A DNA stretch of 51,906 nt. Source: Ruminococcus sp. Lineage in GTDB: Bacteria; Bacillota; Clostridia; Oscillospirales; Ruminococcaceae. The stretch lies in assembly GCA_017478965.1 (NCBI GenBank), contig JAFVCV010000048.1:1-51906 (forward strand), in the 5' to 3' direction. Below the pieces are notes generated by a model. The model was not told the origin of the DNA, did no database searches, and saw only the letters and a program-made list of their open reading frames with translations. The translations under genes were made by a program, and so were the position numbers. This document shows, piece by piece, positions 34,350-40,791 of this stretch; position 1 is the stretch's first letter, and each line of letters begins with the position of its first letter.

Positions 34350-35627
34350 ATGTTTGTCGATCAGGCAAAGATATACATCAAGGCCGGTGACGGCGGCGAC
34401 GGCGCCGTTTCCTTCCACAGAGAGAAGTATGTGGCGGCCGGCGGCCCGGACGGCGGAGACGGCGGCAAGGGCGGGGATATAATATTCAGGGTCGATGATA
34501 ACATCTCTAACCTCATCGATTTCAGGTATAAGAAAAAATATGTGGCCGAAAAAGGACAGAACGGCAGTTCAAAATGCTCCTTCGGAAAAAGTGCGCCGGA
34601 CCTGGTGATAAAGGTCCCCAGGGGCACGGTGGTAAAGGACAGCGAAACCGGCAGGATACTGGCTGATATGTCAGGGGACGGGGACGTTGTGATCGCCCAC
34701 GGCGGCAAGGGCGGCAGGGGCAATGCACACTTCGCCACATCTACAAGGCAGATACCAAGGTTTGCCAAGCCGGGCTTTCGAGGGGAGGAATTCAATGTAT
34801 CTCTGGAGCTGAAGCTGCTGGCTGACGTGGGACTGGTAGGGTTCCCGAATGTGGGAAAATCTACGCTTATTTCCGTAGTTTCGGCAGCCAGGCCAAAGAT
34901 CGCCAACTATCACTTTACTACCCTCACGCCTGTTCTCGGCGTGGTAAAGGTCGGGGACGAAAGGTCGTTCGTCATGGCTGATATACCGGGCCTTATCGAG
35001 GGCGCAAGTGAGGGCGTGGGGTTAGGTCACGAGTTTTTAAGGCACGTTGAGAGATGCAGGCTCATCGTCCATGTGGTAGACGTTTCGGGTATGGAGGGCA
35101 GAGACCCTGTGGAGGACTTTGAGATCATCAACCGGGAGCTTGCGAATTTCTCCGAGGAACTGGCCGGTGCGCCGCAGATAGTTGCAGCCAACAAGTGCGA
35201 TATGGCTCAGCCGGAAATGATAGAAAAATTCAGGGAGTATATCAAAGAGAAGGGCCTGCCCTTCTATGAGATATCCGCAGCGACTACACAGGGTACCAGA
35301 GAGCTTATCTACGGGGTAAACGAAAAGCTTTCACAGCTGCCGCCGGTGAAAAGGTTCGAGGCACAGCCGCTCACCAGGGAAGAGGTGGAGGCCAGGACCC
35401 GCAGCAGCCGTGATTTCAGCGTCAGTGTTGAGGACGGCGTTTATTTCGTTGAGGCAGAATGGCTCTACGATATACTCAGGGTAGCGGATATGGACGATTA
35501 TTCCTCCCTGCAATACTTCCAGAACGTCCTTGTCTCCAGCGGGATAATCAACAAGCTGGAGGCTATGGGTATCCAGGAGGGCGATACCGTTGCGGTATAC
35601 GACTTTGAGTTTGAGTATATACCGTAA
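34350..35627 (+). CDS. obg: Obg/CgtA GTPase, 50S assembly factor
   Basis: A 425-aa essential GTPase. Obg fold (1-158) with the Gly-rich motifs (KAGDGGDGAVSF, GGPDGGDGGKGGD). G domain with G1 GFPNVGKST (164-172), DIPGLIEGASEG (G3) and AANKCDMAQ (G4). C-terminal OCT domain (VYFVEAEWLYDIL ... GDTVAVYDFEFEY), as in other Firmicutes. It acts in large-subunit maturation and stress signalling; Obg binds ppGpp in known cases. Ribosome site TAAGGAGG at -9. It is followed by mrnC and yebC. Confidence 0.97.
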   Translation: MFVDQAKIYIKAGDGGDGAVSFHREKYVAAGGPDGGDGGKGGDIIFRVDDNISNLIDFRYKKKYVAEKGQNGSSKCSFGKSAPDLVIKVPRGTVVKDSETGRILADMSGDGDVVIAHGGKGGRGNAHFATSTRQIPRFAKPGFRGEEFNVSLELKLLADVGLVGFPNVGKSTLISVVSAARPKIANYHFTTLTPVLGVVKVGDERSFVMADIPGLIEGASEGVGLGHEFLRHVERCRLIVHVVDVSGMEGRDPVEDFEIINRELANFSEELAGAPQIVAANKCDMAQPEMIEKFREYIKEKGLPFYEISAATTQGTRELIYGVNEKLSQLPPVKRFEAQPLTREEVEARTRSSRDFSVSVEDGVYFVEAEWLYDILRVADMDDYSSLQYFQNVLVSSGIINKLEAMGIQEGDTVAVYDFEFEYIP

Positions 35628-35642
35628 GCGAAGAGGTTTTAT

Positions 35643-36050
35643 ATGAAGATAAATATGACTGAACACGAGGCGGGACAGTATTCTCCTCTGACGCTTGCCT
35701 TTCTCGGAGACTCTGTTTACGAGCAGATGGTAAGGGAAAAGCTGGTCCTGACAGCAAATATGCCGGCTAACAAGCTGCACAAGCTGGCGGTGGAAAGAGT
35801 CAGGGCAGAATATCAGTCCATGTGCGTTGAAAAGCTTACTGAGAGCGGCTTTTTCAGCGAGAACGAGAGTGAGATACTCAAAAGAGGCAAAAATGCCAAG
35901 GTCAATGCCCCGAAACATTCGACAGTGGCTCAGTACCGCAACGCTACCGGGCTGGAATGTCTGCTGGGGTATCTGTATCTGATAAACGATACCCGGCGAA
36001 TCGAAGAGATATTCGGGCTTTGCTGGGAATACGGAAACAATAATACTTAA
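35643..36050 (+). CDS. mrnC: Mini-ribonuclease III
   Basis: A 135-aa RNase III catalytic domain without a dsRNA-binding domain, which matures 23S rRNA ends in Firmicutes. Signature LTLAFLGDSVYEQMVREKLV (about 17-36) carries the metal-binding Asp; KRGKNAKVNAPKHST and ECLLGYLYLIND hold the other family motifs. It lies 15 bases after obg and 20 before yebC, an rRNA-processing context that fits. Confidence 0.92.
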   Translation: MKINMTEHEAGQYSPLTLAFLGDSVYEQMVREKLVLTANMPANKLHKLAVERVRAEYQSMCVEKLTESGFFSENESEILKRGKNAKVNAPKHSTVAQYRNATGLECLLGYLYLINDTRRIEEIFGLCWEYGNNNT

Positions 36051-36070
36051 CTGTAAGGAGTGGATCAATA

Positions 36071-36814
36071 ATGTCAGGTCATTCAAAATGGGAAAACATA
36101 AGAAGAAAAAAAGGCGCTACCGATGCAGCCAGGGCTAAGGTGTTCACCAAGATAGGCCGTGAGATAGCAGTTGTCGTAAAGATGGGCGGCCCTGACCCGG
36201 CGGGAAACGCAAAGCTCAGGGACCTTATCGCCAAGGCTAAGGCCAACAACGTGCCCAACGATAACATCGACAGAATAATCAAGAAGGCCGCAGGCGACGG
36301 TGACAAGAACAACTACGAATCCATGGTATACGAGGGCTACGGGCCAAGCGGAGTAGCTGTTATAGTTGAGTGCCTGACTGACAACAAGAACAGGACCGCC
36401 GCAGACGTCCGCCACTACTTTGACAAATTCGGCGGTAATATGGGCAGCACGGGCTGCGTGTCCTATATGTTCTCAGATGTGGGCACAGTTGTTGCAGAGA
36501 ACAACGGTGCTGACGAGGACAAGATAATGGAGGATGTTTTCGAGGCCGGTGCAGATGACTTCAACATTGATGATGACGTTATCGAGATCACCTGCCAGCC
36601 CGGCAACGTTACCGCTGTGCGTGAGACTCTCGAGGGCCTTGGCTATAAGGTCCTTTCCGCTGAAGCAGAGAAGGTGCCTTCCAACTACACCACCCTTGAG
36701 GACGAGGACGCCATCAAGAAGATGAGCCTGCTGCTGGAGCACCTGGAGGACAACGACGACGTGCAGAACGTGTTCCACAACTGGGAGAATATGCCCGAGG
36801 ACGAAGAAGAATAA
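36071..36814 (+). CDS. yebC: YebC/PmpR family protein (TACO1-like)
   Basis: 247 aa. The N terminus MSGHSKWENIRRKKGATDAARAKVFTKIGREI is diagnostic; also NVPNDNIDRIIKKAAG, YEGYGPSGVAVIVE, GSTGCVSYMF and a C-terminal LLEHLEDNDDVQNVFHNWENM. The family has been described as transcriptional regulators, and more recently as translation factors acting at difficult peptide bonds. Strong TAAGGAG ribosome site. Last gene before the shared terminator palindrome. Confidence 0.95.
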   Translation: MSGHSKWENIRRKKGATDAARAKVFTKIGREIAVVVKMGGPDPAGNAKLRDLIAKAKANNVPNDNIDRIIKKAAGDGDKNNYESMVYEGYGPSGVAVIVECLTDNKNRTAADVRHYFDKFGGNMGSTGCVSYMFSDVGTVVAENNGADEDKIMEDVFEAGADDFNIDDDVIEITCQPGNVTAVRETLEGLGYKVLSAEAEKVPSNYTTLEDEDAIKKMSLLLEHLEDNDDVQNVFHNWENMPEDEEE

Positions 36815-36821
36815 AAAAGCG

Positions 36822-36856
36822 AAAGCGAGTACAATTAATTGTACTCGCTTTATTTT
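36822..36856. terminator. Bidirectional terminator, perfect 30-base palindrome
   Basis: AAAGCGAGTACAATT followed directly by its exact reverse complement (36822-36851). A TTTATTTTT region follows on the plus strand and TTTTTT on the minus strand, between convergent yebC and the hydrolase gene. Confidence 0.85.
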
Positions 36857-37501
36857 TCATACTCTGTAGAACAATCTGCTGAACATACGGTAAAGGGCCA
36901 CTATGCTCTCCTTCAGGTCATGCCTTGAAAAGCGCTGAAAATACTCAGCCGTCACCTTTTCGTTCTTATTCTTCCCTGCTACGAACTCCCTCAGGTCCCC
37001 CTCAAAGATAAGATAATCGTTAAGGAAAAGAGCGATATCGTCCGGCGTATACTTGCTGAACTTCTCATCGAACATCTTGCCGAACCCAGCATTGCTGAGA
37101 AGATACACCACAAACTCCGCACAGGTAAAGGCCTTATATGTTTTCAGCCCCTTAGTCACCGGATATGTAAGCACCGACAGCAGGTTATACATATACTCCC
37201 CGTCGCAGGCTATCTTTCTGATACTTCGCTCCAGCTCCTCATACTTCTTGTCCGAGAGCTTTATGCAGAAAACTGCACTTGCAATGCTCCTGTCCTGATT
37301 AAGGGTATAGCGCTGGATATTCTCCTTGACCAGTCCGCCGGTCAGCACAGCACTGTGATGCCGCCTTGCAAAGCTGTACCACTGAGAAAAATCATCGTCC
37401 AGAACAATGGCGGTATGATTGTATTTCATATTCCAGACATTTCGGATAGCCCGTCCGAACTTGGTCGAAGTCTGGCTTATCACAATATAGATATTTTTCA
37501 T
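36857..37501 (-). CDS. Permuted NlpC/P60 (YiiX-like) papain-fold hydrolase, putative
   Basis: A 214-aa soluble protein. His29 in KYNHTAIVLD precedes Cys127 in KAFTCAEFVVYLL, the order seen in circularly permuted papain-fold enzymes such as YaeF/YiiX, where His comes first. There is no signal peptide. The C-terminal basic region ends MFSRLFYRV. Relatives are proposed to be amidases or lipid-modifying hydrolases; the substrate is unknown. Start ATG 37501 with AGGGG 9 bases upstream; a longer open frame to 37591 crosses the promoter and is not used. Single gene between its own promoter and the shared terminator. Confidence 0.6.
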   Translation of the reverse strand: MKNIYIVISQTSTKFGRAIRNVWNMKYNHTAIVLDDDFSQWYSFARRHHSAVLTGGLVKENIQRYTLNQDRSIASAVFCIKLSDKKYEELERSIRKIACDGEYMYNLLSVLTYPVTKGLKTYKAFTCAEFVVYLLSNAGFGKMFDEKFSKYTPDDIALFLNDYLIFEGDLREFVAGKNKNEKVTAEYFQRFSRHDLKESIVALYRMFSRLFYRV

Positions 37502-37581
37502 TTCACAAAACCCCTGATAAAGGAAGATCAACTCCCCGGCCCGAGTGACAGTCCGGCTCCTCCAATGCTTTTCTATAAAAT

Positions 37582-37610
37582 ATAATAGCACATTTTCCTG
37601 TCAAAATCAA
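37582..37610 (-). promoter_or_regulatory. Promoter of the papain-fold hydrolase gene
   Basis: Minus strand: -35 TTGATT (37605-37610), 17-base spacer, -10 TATTAT (37582-37587). Confidence 0.65.
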
Positions 37611-37667
37611 GTAAATTTATTAAGTTTTTTCATTAGAATATTAAATTTGTTCTTTTACTCAAATCAA

Positions 37668-37702
37668 AGAAAATGCAGCGCCGGTCAAGACCGATGCTGC
37701 AT
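37668..37702 (-). terminator. Terminator after leuD
   Basis: Arms ATGCAGC/GCTGCAT and CGGTC/GACCG with a 2-base internal mismatch on each side form a hairpin (37673-37702), followed by TTTTC on the minus strand, 20 bases beyond the leuD stop. Confidence 0.7.
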
Positions 37703-37722
37703 ATCATTATCCGTTTGCGGTC

Positions 37723-38214
37723 TTACCGGTCTTCCTTTTTCAGGGAATTCAGCAGTCCGTTGGAATTGATTATATTGATAAGGAACTCCGGGAAGGACTG
37801 GCCCTGATAGGTCTGACCCTTGGTCTTGTTGGTGATAAGACCGGTATCGAAATCGATCTCCACCTCGTCGCCGTCATCGATATTTTCAGCCGCCTCATCA
37901 CACTCTATTATGGGCAGTCCGATATTTATTGCATTCCTGTAAAATATCCTTGCAAAGCTCTTTGCGATAACGCAGGAGATACCGCTGGCCTTGATGGAGG
38001 CCGGAGCGTGTTCCCTTGAGGAGCCGCAGCCAAAATTGGCCTTAGCCACCATAATGTCGCCCTTCTGAACGTTTTTTGCAAAATCCTTATCTATATCCTC
38101 CATGCAGTGCTGAGCAAGCTCCTCCATATTGGCCGTGTTCAGGTATCTTGCGGGGATTATTACATCGGTATCCACATTATCCCCATATTTATGTACCCTT
38201 CCGCAAGCTTTCAT
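37723..38214 (-). CDS. leuD: 3-isopropylmalate dehydratase small subunit
   Basis: A 163-aa swivel subunit of the leucine-pathway aconitase-type isomerase (HacB-like short form). [25 protein letters not shown] at the start, [12 protein letters not shown] with the substrate-binding Ser-Arg and [15 protein letters not shown] are diagnostic. Start ATG 38214, with AAAGGAG upstream; an in-frame ATG 6 codons earlier lies before that site. It is separated from leuC by one unknown gene, which is unusual, and the group ends at a terminator. Confidence 0.93.
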   Translation of the reverse strand: MKACGRVHKYGDNVDTDVIIPARYLNTANMEELAQHCMEDIDKDFAKNVQKGDIMVAKANFGCGSSREHAPASIKASGISCVIAKSFARIFYRNAINIGLPIIECDEAAENIDDGDEVEIDFDTGLITNKTKGQTYQGQSFPEFLINIINSNGLLNSLKKEDR

Positions 38215-38247
38215 CACGAAAACTCCTTTCAAATCTCAAATCAATAA

Positions 38248-38634
38248 TTATGGCTTATATTCAGATGAATTGAAAACATTCTCACCGTTGGCCTGCTGCC
38301 TCATCTCTTCATAGACCTGGTCTAAGTATTCGGCAGTTATATCGCCCTTGGTCCTGGTCATGAAATAGCAGACCTTAGGCTTGCCGAAAAAACCTTCCTT
38401 GACCAGCTTGAAGGCGGGAGTCCCGTTGACAGTGACAGAGTAGAAATTATTGAACCCTTTTTTGTCTATTATACTCTGAGTCTGCTCGATGGTAAAAACA
38501 TTTCCGGTCCTGATCTGTTCGATGACCTCACCGATTTTTTCCTTCCTCTGTGCGTCATTGAACTTTGAGCCGTATTTTCTTGTTACCATACCGGAAATGG
38601 TATCGTAGAATATATCCTGAATATAATTTGTCAT
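38248..38634 (-). CDS. Protein of unknown function between leuC and leuD
   Basis: A 128-aa soluble, mixed-charge protein that I do not recognise. N-terminal helix YIQDIFYDTISGMVTRKYG, middle KIGEVIEQIRTGNVFTIEQTQ and a beta-rich NNFYSVTVNGTPAFKLVKEGFFGKP followed by VCYFMTRTKGDIT. There is no cofactor or metal motif. The ATG has AAAGG about 10 bases upstream and the gene is spaced 48 bases from leuC and 33 from leuD, so all three share the leuC promoter. Codon use resembles the neighbours, which argues for a real, resident gene. Confidence 0.7.
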   Translation of the reverse strand: MTNYIQDIFYDTISGMVTRKYGSKFNDAQRKEKIGEVIEQIRTGNVFTIEQTQSIIDKKGFNNFYSVTVNGTPAFKLVKEGFFGKPKVCYFMTRTKGDITAEYLDQVYEEMRQQANGENVFNSSEYKP

Positions 38635-38682
38635 AAAGCATCAGCCTTTCAGCTATCAATTGTTTATGGCGTATGTATCACC

Positions 38683-39945
38683 TTACATCACATCAGAGGG
38701 CTGTGCTATCCTGCCTGCGACAGCAGAGGCAGCCGCAACGTAAGGAGAGGCCAGATACACCTCTGAATCCACATGGCCCATCCTGCCGACGAAATTGCGG
38801 TTGGTAGTGGCCACAGCCTTCTCCCCTGCCGCTAAAATGCCCATATGTCCCCCAAGGCACGGTCCGCAGGTCGGTGTGGAAACAGCGCAGCCTGCGTTGA
38901 TGAATATCTCCAGCAGTCCTTCCTTCATGGCTGTGAGATAAATATTCTGGGTCGCAGGAATGATTATGCACCTGACGTTCTCAGCGACCCTCCTGCCGTC
39001 AAGTATCTCAGCGGCTGCTCTCAGGTCCTCTATCCTGCCATTGGTGCAGGAGCCTATGACCACCTGATCGATCTTTATCTCGGGGATATCGTCAAAGGTC
39101 CTGGCGTTCTCCGGAAGATGAGGGAAAGCCACAGTGGGCTTGATCTGGCTCAGGTCGATGGTATACTCCTCATCATACTCAGCGTCAGCATCTGCCTCAT
39201 AGACTTTATACTCACGGTCGGTCCTGCCCTTCAGATATTCCCTTGTCACTTCGTCAACTGCAAAAATGCCGTTCTTGGCGCCGGCCTCGATAGCCATATT
39301 CGCCATACACAGCCTGTCCTCCATAGTCAGGTTCTTCAGGCCCTCGCCCATGAATTCCATAGAACGGTAAAGAGCGCCGTCTACGCCTATCATGCCGATG
39401 ATTTGAAGGATAACGTCCTTAGCGGCGCTGTACTTCGGCAGCTTGCCCACGATATTGAACTTTATGGCAGAAGGCACCTTGAACCAGGTCTTGCCCGCAG
39501 CCATGCCGGCGCACATATCTGTAGAGCCGACGCCCGTGGAAAAAGCGCCCAGAGCGCCGTAGGTGCAGGTGTGAGAGTCAGCTCCTATAACGGCGTCGCC
39601 GGGGACCACAAGGCCTTTTTCGGGCAGAAGTGCGTGTTCTATACCCACATCGCCCACATCGTAATAATGCGTGATATCATACTGACAGGCGAACTCCCTG
39701 CACTGCTTGCACTGAGCGGCAGCCTTGATATCCTTGTTCGGCGTGAAGTGGTCCATGACCATAGTTATCCTGTTATTGTCAAAGACCTGGCTGAACCCGG
39801 CTTTATTGAACTCGTTGATAGCCACAGGTGTTGTGACGTCATTGCCGAGAACGAGGTCCAGATCAGCCATGATGAGCTGCCCTGCCTTTACCTCGCTGAG
39901 CCCCGCATGAGCCGCCAGGATCTTCTGAGTCATTGTCATACCCAT
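38683..39945 (-). CDS. leuC: 3-isopropylmalate dehydratase large subunit
   Basis: A 420-aa 4Fe-4S aconitase-family subunit (HacA-like short form) that isomerises 2- and 3-isopropylmalate with LeuD. The cluster ligands are in [13 protein letters not shown] and [11 protein letters not shown] (three Cys). Other family motifs are [25 protein letters not shown] and [10 protein letters not shown]. The ATG at 39945 has AAGGAG 11 bases upstream; a second ATG two codons on is possible. First gene of the leu group behind a consensus promoter with only a 30-base leader, so T-box control is excluded. Confidence 0.95.
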   Translation of the reverse strand: MGMTMTQKILAAHAGLSEVKAGQLIMADLDLVLGNDVTTPVAINEFNKAGFSQVFDNNRITMVMDHFTPNKDIKAAAQCKQCREFACQYDITHYYDVGDVGIEHALLPEKGLVVPGDAVIGADSHTCTYGALGAFSTGVGSTDMCAGMAAGKTWFKVPSAIKFNIVGKLPKYSAAKDVILQIIGMIGVDGALYRSMEFMGEGLKNLTMEDRLCMANMAIEAGAKNGIFAVDEVTREYLKGRTDREYKVYEADADAEYDEEYTIDLSQIKPTVAFPHLPENARTFDDIPEIKIDQVVIGSCTNGRIEDLRAAAEILDGRRVAENVRCIIIPATQNIYLTAMKEGLLEIFINAGCAVSTPTCGPCLGGHMGILAAGEKAVATTNRNFVGRMGHVDSEVYLASPYVAAASAVAGRIAQPSDVM

Positions 39946-39983
39946 AAAATGATCTACTCCTTAACAAATAATTATACAAGTTA

Positions 39984-40012
39984 ATTATACCCTATTTTAC
40001 TTAAATTGTAAA
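39984..40012 (-). promoter_or_regulatory. Promoter of leuC operon
   Basis: Minus strand: -35 TTTACA (40007-40012), 17-base spacer, -10 TATAAT (39984-39989). Confidence 0.8.
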
Positions 40013-40154
40013 GAGTTTATCGTTGTGCATTTCTGAATAATTTTTCTAACGTTTTTTGTATATTATTAGCAAAAACATGGTCAGATTTTTACTTGTATCT
40101 ATGGAACACGTCAGAGAATAATAATAATGTAATATGAAAACAGGAGGGATAGAA

Positions 40155-40328
40155 ATGGTATTCAAGCCCATGATGACCGGTATTTCTACCGGAATGACTG
40201 CGGGAGCCATTGCCTACAGTCTGTCAAAGGCCACCAACCGGCAAAAGCGCAAGCTCAAAAACCGGGCCGGCAAGGCATTAAAGTCCGTCAGTGACTTTAT
40301 CGACGACATCTCGGATATGCTGCACTGA
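40155..40328 (+). CDS. Small YtxH-like protein with one hydrophobic segment
   Basis: A 57-aa protein: a hydrophobic, Gly/Ala-rich first part (MTGISTGMTAGAIAYSLS), then a basic stretch (KATNRQKRKLKNRAGKALK) and an amphipathic end (SVSDFIDDISDML). This is the pattern of small YtxH-like membrane proteins of Firmicutes. The ATG has an ideal CAGGAGGG 7 bases upstream; an in-frame ATG at 40134 precedes that site. A strong terminator follows immediately, so it is a monocistronic small gene. Function unknown. Confidence 0.7.
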   Translation: MVFKPMMTGISTGMTAGAIAYSLSKATNRQKRKLKNRAGKALKSVSDFIDDISDMLH

Positions 40329-40330
40329 AA

Positions 40331-40369
40331 AAAGCCTTGTCCGGAGCCTGACTCCGGGCAGGGCTTTTT
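40331..40369 (+). terminator. Rho-independent terminator after the small YtxH-like gene
   Basis: A 16-bp stem (40331-40346 with 40352-40367, two wobbles), 5-base loop and TTTTT. It insulates the next promoter from read-through. Confidence 0.9.
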
Positions 40370-40462
40370 GCTGTTTGTGACGGAATATGACACAGCCTGA
40401 GACAAAGTTTGTCATTATATCATTTACCGGCGAAACTATATGATAAATCTGCTTAAAAACAC

Positions 40463-40491
40463 TTGACAAGATGAAGCATATTTGGTATAAT
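40463..40491 (+). promoter_or_regulatory. Consensus promoter of the structured RNA/cotH locus
   Basis: -35 TTGACA (40463-40468), 17-base spacer, -10 TATAAT (40486-40491). Both hexamers match consensus exactly. Predicted start near 40498. Confidence 0.9.
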
Positions 40492-40497
40492 AAAGAC

Positions 40498-40773
40498 AGT
40501 AAATATATGGGTATATATTTACGGCTCTGCTGCCGGCGCAGCAGGAAAAAACATATATCAGGGCGCCCGCAGGTGCTCTGTATCACGGCTGGTCCCATGG
40601 TATGTTTTCGCTTTTTTGAATGGGACAGGGAATTGATTTACTCGGTCTGACCGAAAGAATCATATACTGCCCTCTGGGTTGGGGGCAGACAAGGGAGCTT
40701 GTGCGGGGAAAGACCGCAGCTCTTTCCATATTTTCTATAGTCTGTCTGTTCGTTTCAGGCAGGCTATATTTTT
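40498..40773 (+). ncRNA. Unassigned structured RNA upstream of cotH: riboswitch-like leader or free ncRNA
   Basis: About 275 bases between a consensus promoter and an intrinsic terminator. Local hairpins: 499-508/513-522 (10 perfect bp, loop GGGT, at the very 5' end); 527-533/538-544 (loop CGGC); 559-564/575-580; 592-598/620-626; 642-645/651-654; 667-674/681-688; 695-698+702-706/714-718+719-722 (loop GGAAAGA) (all plus 40000). The last hairpin, 40736-40748/40756-40768 with TTTTT, is a terminator ending one base before the cotH ribosome site. Bases 40685-40691 (GCAGACA) can pair with 40743-40749, which would undo the terminator and hairpin 667-688. No match to RNase P, tmRNA, SRP or the riboswitch cores I know (T-box, cobalamin, SAM, c-di-GMP) by eye. 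6S is unlikely, since it is not one long rod. Confidence 0.65.
40736..40773 (+). terminator. Intrinsic terminator/attenuator immediately before cotH
   Basis: A 13-bp stem TATAGTCTGTCTG/CAGGCAGGCTATA with two G-U pairs, loop TTCGTTT, then TTTTT (40769-40773). The cotH ribosome site AAAGGA begins at 40775. Confidence 0.85.
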
Positions 40774-40791
40774 GAAAGGAACGGCAAAAAT

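Noticed and set aside
39946-39980. Possible T-box or leader peptide before leuC
   Set aside because: The promoter leaves only about 30 bases of leader, too short for either.
38845-39984. A 379-codon open frame opposite leuC
   Set aside because: Shadow of leuC on the other strand; LeuC carries all family motifs and this frame has none.
40507-40650. A 47-codon Arg-rich open frame (MGIYLRLCCRRSRKK...) within the structured RNA
   Set aside because: Its ATG is only about 9 bases from the predicted transcript start, lies within the first hairpin and has no ribosome site. It is probably chance, though a leader peptide cannot be fully excluded.
40498-40773. Identity of the structured RNA as 6S, SRP, tmRNA or RNase P RNA
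   Set aside because: The conserved sequence blocks of SRP, tmRNA and RNase P are absent, and the fold is a chain of local hairpins rather than the long rod of 6S. This is an eye-level judgement only.
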